Assembly (NCBI RefSeq): GCF_030812255.1
Contig: NZ_JAUSSH010000002.1
Coordinates: 310,001-374,000 of the forward strand
Length of the DNA stretch: 64,000 nucleotides
Origin: Paeniglutamicibacter psychrophenolicus
GTDB taxonomy: Bacteria > Actinomycetota > Actinomycetes > Actinomycetales > Micrococcaceae
Direction of reading: 5' to 3'
The translations under genes were made by a program, and so were the position numbers. The notes below the pieces were generated by a model that was given only the letters and a program-made list of their open reading frames with translations, ran no database searches and had not been told where the DNA came from. Below, piece after piece: positions 53,130 to 61,378 of this stretch. Position 1 is the first letter of the stretch, and each line of letters starts with the position of its first letter.

Positions 53130-53886
53130 TCAGGGAATTGGATAGAGGGGGTGCTTTGCCAAGGCTTCAGATATGGTTTCTTGGTTCCTGAGCCACGAAG
53201 GTAGAAACGCGCCGATGTCACCAAGAACTCGTTCCACTGCGTCGTAAACCTCTTGAACCTGCTGGCTATCGAGCATTGGTTCTAGGTGGGCGATTCGGTT
53301 TCGAGCCTCGTAGATTCGAGTGACGTCGACAACGAGTTCTCGCGGTGTCCGGGTCATGTTGGGAAACGCGTTGGGGAGTACATCCCTCCACAGCAGGGCG
53401 CTTCCCGGGTCGGGGCGACGCCCGGCTGGTGCCTTAAGGGCGAATCGCCAAGTGCCAAACATAAGCTGTGCCAGGATGTCGCAGTGTTCTGGAGTTTGGC
53501 CTGACCTGTGGCTAACGCGGCGCCGTTGTATGTGCTTGCGAGCCCGTTCGGTCGCTTCTGCAATCTTGTCTTTTCGAACGATGCGTTCCAGAAGTGGAGC
53601 TGGGTCCAATAGCCAATGTGCGGATCGCCTCTCGCCCGTCGTGCGATTGGTTTGGGTCTGGTTCCAGATCGAAAATTGTTCATCTATCGTGTTGCGAAGT
53701 GCGATCTCGACGATGTGCAATGTCTCGTAAATGGCGGCAGAAGCGCGCATGTTCCAGTGATAGAGATGTAACCCCTTGCTTCGGTTCCCCCCCGGCGGCC
53801 CGAAGGTAGGAGCCAAATCTGTCGTCGGAAATCGCCATAATGGCGGCCTCGAACAGCGGAGATAGGTGTTGGACAGCGGGATTCAT
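53130..53886 (-). pseudogene. Abi-like (Abi_2) gene broken in a run of seven Gs
   Basis: A frame from ATG 53886 reads 'FEAAIMAISDDRFGSYLRAA' and 'GG', then loses similarity. A second frame, ending at 53130, picks up with 'NRSKGLHLYHWNMRASAAIY', 'ETLHIVEIALRNTIDEQF' and a C-terminal 'YEARNRIAHLEP' that fits the HEPN R-N-x3-H-type motif of Abi-family abortive-infection proteins. The join falls in a G7 run on the minus strand (about 53787-53793); removing one G fuses the frames into a full-length protein of about 250 residues. So the gene is either inactivated, phase-variable or affected by a sequencing error. Function would be growth arrest after phage infection. Confidence 0.78.
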
Positions 53887-54078
53887 GCTCTGTAGAGTAG
53901 CTAATGAAAGCGGAGGCAGGTCTCTCCGTCACAGGATTGTGGAAGGTTTGGTTTCCTTTGCGAAACCAGACCTTCTTCATTTAACTTGGAAGTCTCCAAC
54001 TGGGATTCGCAGGCAGTGCTTTTCTGCTCACGGTACGGTCGGACCGTGCACGGTTGTGGTGTCTCCAACGCGACGCAT

Positions 54079-54110
54079 TGTGGCCCGCCCGGATCACCGG
54101 ACGGGCCACA
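54079..54110 (-). terminator. terminator after the second hydroxyacid dehydrogenase gene
   Basis: TGTGGCCCGCCCGG (54079-54092) pairs with 54097-54110 around a 4-base loop with one mismatch, 15 bp beyond the dehydrogenase stop codon. Confidence 0.7.
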
Positions 54111-54124
54111 AGCGTTCTGGCTGC

Positions 54125-55117
54125 CTACGAGACGGGCGTGATGAGCTTCCCCGAGTCGATGTAGCTGCGCAGGTTATCCAGCACAAGCGCTGCCATGTCC
54201 GCGCGGGTCTCGTGCGTGCCGCTGCCCAGGTGCGGCAGCAGGACCACGTTCTCCAGCGCGAAGAGCTCTTCGGGAGCGTGGGGCTCGTTGACGAATACGT
54301 CCAGCCCGGCACCTGCGATGGTGCCGCTCTGCAGGGCCGCGACCAGGGCCGGCTCGTCAACCACGCTGCCACGGGCAATGTTGATCAGGAACCCTTTCGG
54401 GCCGATCGCCTCCAGGACGTTCGCGTCAACCAGTCCGGCGGAGGCCGGGCCGCCCGCAGCGGCCACGACGAGCACGTCGGTGGCCTCAGCCAGTGCGGCG
54501 GCAGAGGGGTGGTACGTGTACGGGCTGCCGCTGATTTCCGAGCGGTTGTGATAGTGGATTTCGCAGCCGAAGGCCTCAAGGCGCTTGGCGATTGCCGCGC
54601 CGATGCGGCCTAGGCCCAGGATTCCCACGCGCTTGGAACTGGCGCGGGTGGCCAGCGGGAAGTTCGTGCCGGTGGCCCAGGTTCCGGCGCGCACGAAGCG
54701 CTCGGCTGCGCCCAGCGAGCGCAGGGTGTTCAGGTAGAGGCCCAGCGCGGTGTCGGCGACGCAGTCGGTGAGGACGTCCGGGGTGTTGCTGATCGGGATG
54801 TTGCGCTCGTTCGCCTGTGCGACGTCGGAGGCGTCGTAGCCGACACCGAAGTTCACGATGGCTTCGAGGTTTGGCAGGCGCTTCATGAGTTCGGTGTCCA
54901 CGCCGATCTTCCCGGAGCACACCGCGATGCGGATCGCTTCGCCGTGCTCGTTCAGGAATTGATCGCGGGCCGGGCCCGCTTCCGGCAGTACCAGCGAGTC
55001 GTAATCGTCCACCAGCGCCTGAGCGACCGTTGGGTTGACCGGGCCGACGCGCAGGATGGCGTTCCCGGAAATGGGGCTGGGATCGCGCCGCGTGATGGCG
55101 CTGGTTTCTGTTGACAT
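54125..55117 (-). CDS. D-2-hydroxyacid dehydrogenase (second copy, glyoxylate/hydroxypyruvate reductase-like)
   Basis: The 330-residue NAD(P)-dependent enzyme has 'GILGLGRIGAAIAKRL' (Rossmann) near 160-175, the catalytic Arg in 'INIARGSVVDEPAL', Glu in 'VNEPHAPEE' and His in 'LLPHLGSGTHETR'. It resembles glyoxylate/hydroxypyruvate reductases but could act on another 2-keto acid. It is only distantly related to the copy at 36148. The shared TTGGAC/CCTAGG element precedes it, which places it in the aldarate regulon; reduction of tartronate semialdehyde, hydroxypyruvate or a keto-sugar acid is possible. It is divergent from the ABC transporter operon. Confidence 0.85.
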   Translation of the reverse strand: MSTETSAITRRDPSPISGNAILRVGPVNPTVAQALVDDYDSLVLPEAGPARDQFLNEHGEAIRIAVCSGKIGVDTELMKRLPNLEAIVNFGVGYDASDVAQANERNIPISNTPDVLTDCVADTALGLYLNTLRSLGAAERFVRAGTWATGTNFPLATRASSKRVGILGLGRIGAAIAKRLEAFGCEIHYHNRSEISGSPYTYHPSAAALAEATDVLVVAAAGGPASAGLVDANVLEAIGPKGFLINIARGSVVDEPALVAALQSGTIAGAGLDVFVNEPHAPEELFALENVVLLPHLGSGTHETRADMAALVLDNLRSYIDSGKLITPVS

Positions 55118-55125
55118 ACCTGAAT

Positions 55126-55154
55126 CCTAGGAAGCGGCAAGGATGCGCGTCCAA
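55126..55154 (-). promoter_or_regulatory. shared promoter/operator element, copy 3 (second hydroxyacid dehydrogenase)
   Basis: Minus strand: TTGGAC (55154-55149), GC, GCATC, ten bases, CCTAGG (55131-55126), nine bases before the ATG at 55117. With the -10-like TAGGAT so close to the start the message would have a very short leader. Confidence 0.7.
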
Positions 55155-55403
55155 CACGGAGATTGCATGGATCAATACCGTTGAGGCATTGATAGGCCGA
55201 CAGCCGCGGGATGTAGCGGAAGTCACAATCCTTGCCCCGGGTGCTTGGGTCCGTATGCGTCGGCAACCGCGTCTTCATGCGGTTGTTGGCCCTTGACGGG
55301 TTGCGCCGGTGCCGCCGAAGCTGTTCAAACACGACCGGCAGATCGCTTGCTCCTCCAGGTCGTTCGAACTCATCTCATTCGCTCACTCCCAGAGGAAACA
55401 ACG

Positions 55404-57005
55404 ATGTTTTTTGCCAACAAGCCCGGGACCCCCGTGACCCGCACCCGACGACTCTCGATGGCCGTGGCTGCCGGCGCCCTGCTGGGCACCACCGTGCTCG
55501 CAGGCTGCTCCGTGGCCAACTCCGAAGGCGCCACCGGATCCTCCGGGGCCGGTGGACCGGCCGCCGGCGACACCCTGCGCGTGGTCCTGCAGCAGGAACC
55601 GCCGACCCTCGAGGCCTGCGAATCGAACCTCACCAGCACCGGCGTGGTGGTGCGCTCGACCATCACCGAGCCGTTGATCGAACGCAACCCCACCACCGGT
55701 GAGCTCGAGCCCAAGCTCGCCACCGAATGGACCAGCAGCGACGACACCACATGGACCCTGAAGCTGCGCGAGGGCGTGAAATTCCACGACGGCTCCGAAT
55801 TCACCGCCGAGGATGCCGCTGCCACCATCGATCGCGCGGTCAACGGCAAGCTCGGCTGCAACGTCGAGGGCTACGTCTTCGGCGACGACGACCTGAAGCT
55901 CAAGGTCGTTGACGCCACCACGCTGACGGTCACCGCACCCAAGGCCGACCCGATCCTCCCGCTGCGCCTCTCCTTCCTGGAGGTCGTGCCCTCCGAAACC
56001 TCGAAGACCGAAAAGGTGCGCGAACCGATCGGCACCGGGCCCTACAAGCTGGACAAATGGGAAGCCGGGCAGCGCATCGATGTCTCCGCCTTCGCCGACT
56101 ACTGGGGCGAGGCCCCCGCCTTCCCGAAGGCCAACTACCAGTGGCGTAGCGAGGGCAGCGTCCGCGCCGCCATGATCACCTCCGGCGAGGCGGACATTGC
56201 CACCGGCCTGAGCCCGGAAGACAACATCGGGGACCTGGGCGTCTCCTACCCCAACAACGAGACCGTCGCCCTGCGCATGCACGCCGACAAGGCCCCGTTC
56301 ACCGACATCCGGGTTCGCCAGGCCGTGAACTACGCCATCGACAAGGAAGCCATCGTCGCCTCGCTCTATGGCGGACGCGACAAGGCAGCAGCCCAGCTGG
56401 TGCCCGAGGGCGTCGTGGGGCACAGCGACTCGCTGGCCGTCTGGCCCTACGACCCGGAAAAGGCCAAGTCCCTGGTGGACGAGGCCAAGGCCGACGGGGT
56501 GGACACCTCCGCGCAGATCAGCATGATCGTGCGCACCGCGCAGTTCCCCAAGATCGAGGAACTGGGCCAGGTGCTGCAGGAACAGCTGACGCAGGCCGGG
56601 CTGAACGTGAAGCTGAAGATGCTCGAGACCAGCCAGCACCTGACCTATCAGGTCCGCCCGTTCCCCACCGATGACGAGGGCGCCATCATGCTGATGACCC
56701 AGCACGGCAACCAGGCCGGCGACGCGGCCTTCACTGTGGACCAGTACATGACGACCAAGGGCGCCCAGTCCGCCTTCGGCACCCCGGAGCTCGACAAGCT
56801 CATCGCAGAAGCGGACGCTGCCACCGGCGAGGACCGCCAGGGAGCCTTCGAGAAGGTCTTCTCCTACCAGAACGACAACGTCGTCCAGTTCGCCCACATC
56901 GCCCACCAGACCGGCATGCTCGGCATCGCCAAGACCGTGGGATACACGCCGAACTCCTCCTCGGGCGACGAACTGCGCCTGGCCGAGGTCACCACGGCCA
57001 AGTAG
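55404..57005 (+). CDS. ABC transporter substrate-binding lipoprotein (family 5, dipeptide/oligopeptide type)
   Basis: The 533-residue protein is an extracellular solute-binding protein of family 5. A twin-Arg-like basic start, hydrophobic core and lipobox 'TVLAGCS' (Cys near 34) mark a lipoprotein. Family features: 'TEPLIERNPTTGELEPKLA' early on, 'GVKFHDGSEFTAEDA' near 130 and 'PFTDIRVRQAVNYAIDKEA' near 300. I choose ATG 55404 because AGAGGAA precedes it and the signal sequence follows. It begins an operon with two permeases and two ATPases. The ligand could be a peptide, but in this setting may be another polar solute. Confidence 0.92.
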   Translation: MFFANKPGTPVTRTRRLSMAVAAGALLGTTVLAGCSVANSEGATGSSGAGGPAAGDTLRVVLQQEPPTLEACESNLTSTGVVVRSTITEPLIERNPTTGELEPKLATEWTSSDDTTWTLKLREGVKFHDGSEFTAEDAAATIDRAVNGKLGCNVEGYVFGDDDLKLKVVDATTLTVTAPKADPILPLRLSFLEVVPSETSKTEKVREPIGTGPYKLDKWEAGQRIDVSAFADYWGEAPAFPKANYQWRSEGSVRAAMITSGEADIATGLSPEDNIGDLGVSYPNNETVALRMHADKAPFTDIRVRQAVNYAIDKEAIVASLYGGRDKAAAQLVPEGVVGHSDSLAVWPYDPEKAKSLVDEAKADGVDTSAQISMIVRTAQFPKIEELGQVLQEQLTQAGLNVKLKMLETSQHLTYQVRPFPTDDEGAIMLMTQHGNQAGDAAFTVDQYMTTKGAQSAFGTPELDKLIAEADAATGEDRQGAFEKVFSYQNDNVVQFAHIAHQTGMLGIAKTVGYTPNSSSGDELRLAEVTTAK

Positions 57006-57065
57006 GCCGCTCGCTCCAGTCCGCACGCAAGGCAACCAAGAAATCGACGGAAAGCACCAAGGATC

Positions 57066-58085
57066 ATGCTCACCTATCTGCGTAAAAGGATCATCTCCTC
57101 CGCACTGCCGCTGGTGGTCGTGGTGGTGGGGGTCTTCGCCCTGGCCCGGATGACCGGCAACCCGGCAAGCCTCTACCTGCCGCTGAACGCCACCGAGGCC
57201 ATGCGCGCCGACTTCATTGCCAAGAACGGACTGGACCAGCCGGTCATCATCCAGATGGCCGACTACTTCGGGGGCCTGCTCCGGCTGGACTTCGGAACCT
57301 CGCTGCGCACCGGGGAGGACGCCGCAGCCATGGCGCTGCGCGCCTTCCCGGCCACGCTGCAACTGGCCGCGATGACCATGGTGATCGCCATCGTGCTGGC
57401 GATCATCGTGGGCTCCGCGGCCGCCCTGAAACCCAACGGGGTGCTGGACCGCTTCGCGTCCTTCGTCTCCATGGCCGCGGCCTCGATTCCCGACTTCTGG
57501 CTGGCGATCGTGGGCATCTGGGTCTTCGCCATCTACCTGGGCTGGCTGCCCACCTCCGGGGTCATGGGCGCCGCGGCCTGGGTGCTGCCGGTGGCGACAC
57601 TGGTGATGCGGCCCTTCGGGGCGCTGGTCCAGGTCATCCGCGGGGCCATGGTCACCTCCCTGTCCGAGCCCTATATCAAGCTCGCCCGCTCCAAGGGCGC
57701 CACCGAATACCGCGTGGTCACCTCCCACGCCCTGCGCAACGCCGCGGCCCCGGCCCTGACGGTCGCCGGGGACCTCACGGTCGGGCTGATCAACGGTGCA
57801 GTGGTCGTCGAGACCATCTTCGGCTGGCCGGGCATCGGCAAGCTGATGATCGACTCGATCCTGCAGCGCGACTTCGCGGTCCTCCAGGCCTGCGTGCTGC
57901 TCACGGCCCTGGCCATCTTCGTGCTGAACATCGTGATCGATGTGGGATACGCGCTGCTTGACCCGCGGGTCCGTCCCACCGCCGGGGCCCGGGCCCGCCG
58001 CAAGGCGCGCACGGCGTCAATCGACAGCCCACCGGCCGCACCGAACGAGACCCCCGTCCCCGCCGCCGCCGGCGCGAACGTCTAG
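57066..58085 (+). CDS. ABC transporter permease (DppB type)
   Basis: The 339-residue protein has about six membrane helices and the permease EAA-type loop 'YIKLARSKGATEYRVVTSHA' near 200-220, followed by 'LRNAAAPALTV'. 'GAVVVETIFGWPGIGKLMID' near 245-265 is typical of DppB/OppB. The last 35 residues are Pro/Ala-rich. It lies 60 bp after the binding-protein gene with AAGGA before the start, and 8 bp before the second permease gene. Confidence 0.92.
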   Translation: MLTYLRKRIISSALPLVVVVVGVFALARMTGNPASLYLPLNATEAMRADFIAKNGLDQPVIIQMADYFGGLLRLDFGTSLRTGEDAAAMALRAFPATLQLAAMTMVIAIVLAIIVGSAAALKPNGVLDRFASFVSMAAASIPDFWLAIVGIWVFAIYLGWLPTSGVMGAAAWVLPVATLVMRPFGALVQVIRGAMVTSLSEPYIKLARSKGATEYRVVTSHALRNAAAPALTVAGDLTVGLINGAVVVETIFGWPGIGKLMIDSILQRDFAVLQACVLLTALAIFVLNIVIDVGYALLDPRVRPTAGARARRKARTASIDSPPAAPNETPVPAAAGANV

Positions 58086-58093
58086 GAAGAGAC

Positions 58094-59068
58094 ATGACAC
58101 AGACAATGAACGCCCCGGTGCAGGGCAAACGCTCCACACGGCCCACGAAGGCGGCGCTGGGCGGACCGAGCATGTTCGCCATGCTGCTGCGCGACAAGTT
58201 CGCTTCCGTCGGCGCGGTGATCCTGGGCCTGGTGGTCCTTACCGCGATCTTCGGGCCCGTGCTGATGGGTGAACTGGCCACCAAGCAGAACCTGATGTTC
58301 ATGAACAAATCTCCCTTCAATCCGGAAAACGGGTGGGCGTACTTCCTGGGCTCGGATTCGCTGGGCCGCTCGGTGCTCGCCCGCCTCATCGTCGCCACCC
58401 GCACGACCCTGCTGGTCGCGGTGCCCGCCGTTGCCGTGGCCCTGTTCATCGGCTCCCTCTGGGGAGTCTGGGCCGGATACCACCGGGGCAAGCGCGAAAA
58501 CATCTCCATGCGCATCGCCGACATCATCATGTCCTTCCCCTCCCTGCTGCTGGCCGTCGTGGTCCTCTATGTCTTCAGCCCCTCGGTGGCCAACATCGTG
58601 CTGATCCTGGCCGTGACCCGCATCCCGATCTACATGCGCACCGCCCGGGCCGAATCCGCCGAGCTGCAGTCGCGCACCTTCGTGGACGCGGCGCGGACCT
58701 TCGGCACCAAGCCCAACTCGATCATCGCGATGCACGTGATCCCGGTGGTCACCCCGACCCTGCTGACGCTGGCCACGCTGGAGTTCTGCTACGTGATGCT
58801 CGCCGAATCCTCGCTGTCCTTCCTGGGCATCGGCATCCAGCCCCCGGATGTGAGCTGGGGGCTGATGGTGGCCCAGGGCCGCCAATACCTGCAGACCGCC
58901 TGGTGGCTCTCGATCCTGCCGGGCCTGGCCATCGTCATCACCGCGATCGCGGCGAACATGCTGGCCGCCTGGCTGCGCATTGCCACGGATCCGGCCCAGC
59001 GCTGGCGCCTGACCCTGCAGAAGCCGGCACGCACGGCATCCAAGACCGCATCGAAGGAGGCAAAGTGA
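58094..59068 (+). CDS. ABC transporter permease (DppC type)
   Basis: The 324-residue protein is the second permease, with an N-terminal helix, the DppC-type 'YFLGSDSLGRSVLARLIV' near 80-97 and the EAA loop 'TFVDAARTFGTKPNSIIAMH' near 195-215. 'SFLGIGIQPPDVSWGLMVAQ' near 237-256 is a family marker. It pairs with the upstream permease to form the membrane channel. Its TGA stop shares one base with the ATG of the first ATPase gene. Confidence 0.92.
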   Translation: MTQTMNAPVQGKRSTRPTKAALGGPSMFAMLLRDKFASVGAVILGLVVLTAIFGPVLMGELATKQNLMFMNKSPFNPENGWAYFLGSDSLGRSVLARLIVATRTTLLVAVPAVAVALFIGSLWGVWAGYHRGKRENISMRIADIIMSFPSLLLAVVVLYVFSPSVANIVLILAVTRIPIYMRTARAESAELQSRTFVDAARTFGTKPNSIIAMHVIPVVTPTLLTLATLEFCYVMLAESSLSFLGIGIQPPDVSWGLMVAQGRQYLQTAWWLSILPGLAIVITAIAANMLAAWLRIATDPAQRWRLTLQKPARTASKTASKEAK

Positions 59069-60144
59069 TGATGGAAGTACTTGATCGCCAAACCCGGGAC
59101 ACATCCACCGCCAAGGCCGTATTGGCCGTTGACGGGCTGGACGTGGACATCCGCACCCCCTCCGGCACCGTGCGGGTGGTCGGCAACGTTTCCTTCACCG
59201 CCTACCAGGGCCAGACCCTGGCGCTGCTGGGCGAATCCGGCTGCGGAAAGTCGATGACGGCCAAGGCCATCGCCGGCCTGCTGGACCCGGTGGCCTCGGT
59301 CGCCGGGGGAACCGTTCAGCTCGAGGGGCGGGACCTGAACTCCATGAGCCCCCGGCAGCGGCGCGAGGTCGCCGGCCCGGGCCTGGGCATCGTCTTCCAG
59401 GACGCGCTGACCGCGCTGAACCCCGTCTACACCGTCGGCACGCAGCTCGGGGAGGCCTTCCGGATCCACCGCGGCATGAACAAGAAGCAGGCCCGCGCCC
59501 AGGCCATCGAGCTGATGCGCCGGGTCGGCATCCCCGAGCCCGAGGTGCGGGTCTCGGCCTACCCCCACCAGTTCTCCGGCGGCATGCGCCAGCGCATCCT
59601 CATCGCCATGGCCGTGGCCCTGGGCCCGCGGCTGCTGATCGCCGATGAGCCGACCACGGCGCTGGATGTCACGGTGCAGGCGCAGATCATGGAGCTGCTG
59701 CGCCGGCTGCGCGAGGAAGAGGACATGGCCGTCGTGCTGATCACCCACGACCTCGCGGTGGTCGCCGAGGAAGCCGACGACGTCTGCATCATGTACGCCG
59801 GCAACGTGGTCGAAAGCGGGCCGGTGGCCACGGTGTTCTCCACCCCCACCCACCCCTACACCAAGGGCCTGCTCGAATCGGTTCCCACCCACGCGGTGCG
59901 CGGGGATGACCTGTCCTCGATCCCCGGCAGTCCGCCGGAGCTCAAGAATATCCCCGCCGGCTGCGTCTATGCGGACCGCTGCCCCATGGCCGCGGCGATC
60001 TGCCGCGAGGTCCGCCCCGAACTGCGCCCGAGCGGGGAGAACCAGTTCTCCGCCTGCCACTTCTCCGAATCCCTGCGCGCGGATCCGGCCACGGCACCGG
60101 CAGGCCAGGCCGTTGCCTCGACACAGCATGAGGAAACCCCATGA
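59068..60144 (+). CDS. ABC transporter ATP-binding protein (DppD type)
   Basis: The 358-residue ATPase has Walker A 'GESGCGKS' near 48, the ABC signature 'FSGGMRQRI' near 170, Walker B '[12 protein letters not shown]' near 190, and the C-terminal oligopeptide-transporter extension with Cys residues ('[13 protein letters not shown]') that may bind an Fe-S cluster or metal. I choose ATG 59068, which follows AAGGAGG by seven bases and overlaps the upstream stop (TGATG); the adjacent ATG 59071 is possible. The stop overlaps the next start by 4 bp. Confidence 0.92.
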   Translation: MMEVLDRQTRDTSTAKAVLAVDGLDVDIRTPSGTVRVVGNVSFTAYQGQTLALLGESGCGKSMTAKAIAGLLDPVASVAGGTVQLEGRDLNSMSPRQRREVAGPGLGIVFQDALTALNPVYTVGTQLGEAFRIHRGMNKKQARAQAIELMRRVGIPEPEVRVSAYPHQFSGGMRQRILIAMAVALGPRLLIADEPTTALDVTVQAQIMELLRRLREEEDMAVVLITHDLAVVAEEADDVCIMYAGNVVESGPVATVFSTPTHPYTKGLLESVPTHAVRGDDLSSIPGSPPELKNIPAGCVYADRCPMAAAICREVRPELRPSGENQFSACHFSESLRADPATAPAGQAVASTQHEETP

Positions 60145-61220
60145 GCACCAACATCGCCGAATCCACCCGGCACAACGTCCTTGAGGTCCAGGACCTCTCC
60201 AAGTCCTTCACCGTCTCGGCCGGATCCGGGGGCTCGCGGAAACTGAAGGCCCTTGACGGGATCTCCCTGTCGGTGGGCAAGGGGGAGACCCTGGGCCTGG
60301 TGGGGGAGTCGGGCTGCGGCAAGTCCACGCTCGCCCGCACCCTGATGATGCTCGAGACCCCGGACTCCGGCACGGTGCGCTTCGACGGGCAGGACCCGTT
60401 TGCGCTCAAGGGCAAGGAGCTGCTGGCCTGGCGCCGGCGGGTGCAGATGGTCTTCCAGGACCCCTTCGCCTCGCTGAACGCGCGGATGACCGCCGGGCAG
60501 ATCATCTCCGAACCCTTCGCCACGCACAAGGACCTGCACCGCGGCACGGCGGCCCGGAGCAAGCGGCTCAACGAGCTGCTTGACCTGGTGGGGTTGCGCA
60601 GCACCGACGCGCACAAAACCCCGCAGGAGTTCTCCGGCGGGCAGCGCCAACGCATCGGCATCGCCCGCGCCCTGGCGCTGGATCCGGACCTGGTCATCCT
60701 GGATGAGCCGGTTTCCGCGCTGGACCTCTCGGTGCAGGCGCAGGTGCTGAACCTGCTCAACGAACTGCAGCAGCAGCTGGGCGTCAGCTACATCTTCATC
60801 TCCCACGATTTGTCGGTGGTCCGCCACGTGACCGATCGGGTCGCGGTGATGTACCTGGGCCGCATCATCGAATCGGGCGTCACCGAGGACGTCTTTGACC
60901 GGCCGCTGCATCCCTACACCGCCGCGTTGATGTCCGCCTCGCCGAAGCTGGACCCGGCGATGCGCCCGGCCAAGCGGATTGTGCTGAATGGTGAGCTGCC
61001 CTCGCCGCTGGATCCGCCCAGCGGCTGCAGGTTTCGCACCCGCTGCTGGAAGGCCCAAGACATCTGCGCCTCCCTGCCACCCGAAGCCGCCGGCCGCAAT
61101 GCGGACGGGACGGTCTCCCTGGGCATCCCTGCCATCGGGCCCGGCCAGTCGGTGCACGTGGCCGAATGCCACTTCCCGGTCTCCACCCCGGCCGAGGCCG
61201 GGTTGGTGCCGGCCGGGTAG
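60141..61220 (+). CDS. ABC transporter ATP-binding protein (DppF type)
   Basis: The 359-residue ATPase is the partner of the preceding one: Walker A '[12 protein letters not shown]' near 57, signature 'FSGGQRQRIGIARAL' near 165, Walker B 'LVILDEPVSALDLS' near 190 and a C-terminal 'PPSGCRFRTRCWKAQDIC' block typical of OppF/DppF. The ATGA overlap with the upstream gene indicates coupled synthesis of both ATPases in equal amounts. It ends the operon; a hairpin follows. Confidence 0.93.
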   Translation: MSTNIAESTRHNVLEVQDLSKSFTVSAGSGGSRKLKALDGISLSVGKGETLGLVGESGCGKSTLARTLMMLETPDSGTVRFDGQDPFALKGKELLAWRRRVQMVFQDPFASLNARMTAGQIISEPFATHKDLHRGTAARSKRLNELLDLVGLRSTDAHKTPQEFSGGQRQRIGIARALALDPDLVILDEPVSALDLSVQAQVLNLLNELQQQLGVSYIFISHDLSVVRHVTDRVAVMYLGRIIESGVTEDVFDRPLHPYTAALMSASPKLDPAMRPAKRIVLNGELPSPLDPPSGCRFRTRCWKAQDICASLPPEAAGRNADGTVSLGIPAIGPGQSVHVAECHFPVSTPAEAGLVPAG

Positions 61221-61243
61221 GAAACTTGAGCGGATGGCAGCCG

Positions 61244-61275
61244 TGGCCGCACCCGATGGTTCATGGGTGCGGCCA
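61244..61275 (+). terminator. terminator of the ABC transporter operon
   Basis: TGGCCGCACCC (61244-61254) pairs perfectly with 61265-61275 around a 10-base loop, 24 bp after the last ATPase gene. Confidence 0.75.
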
Positions 61276-61378
61276 ACGCACCTGCCAACCGCGTGGCAGG
61301 GCAGAGGTCCAGCGCCGGGTCTCGGGTAGGCCGTTCCACCCCAACTGGGCGTGGCCCAGGCGCCAAGCCGGAACTTCC

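Noticed and set aside
55383-57728. 781-codon open frame on the minus strand opposite the binding-protein and permease genes
   Set aside because: It is antisense to two recognisable transporter genes and its translation is a low-complexity Gly/His/Val/Asp-rich mirror sequence.
58789-61172. Open frames of 400-450 codons on the minus strand opposite the ABC ATPase genes
   Set aside because: They mirror conserved ATPase genes and show no motifs of their own.
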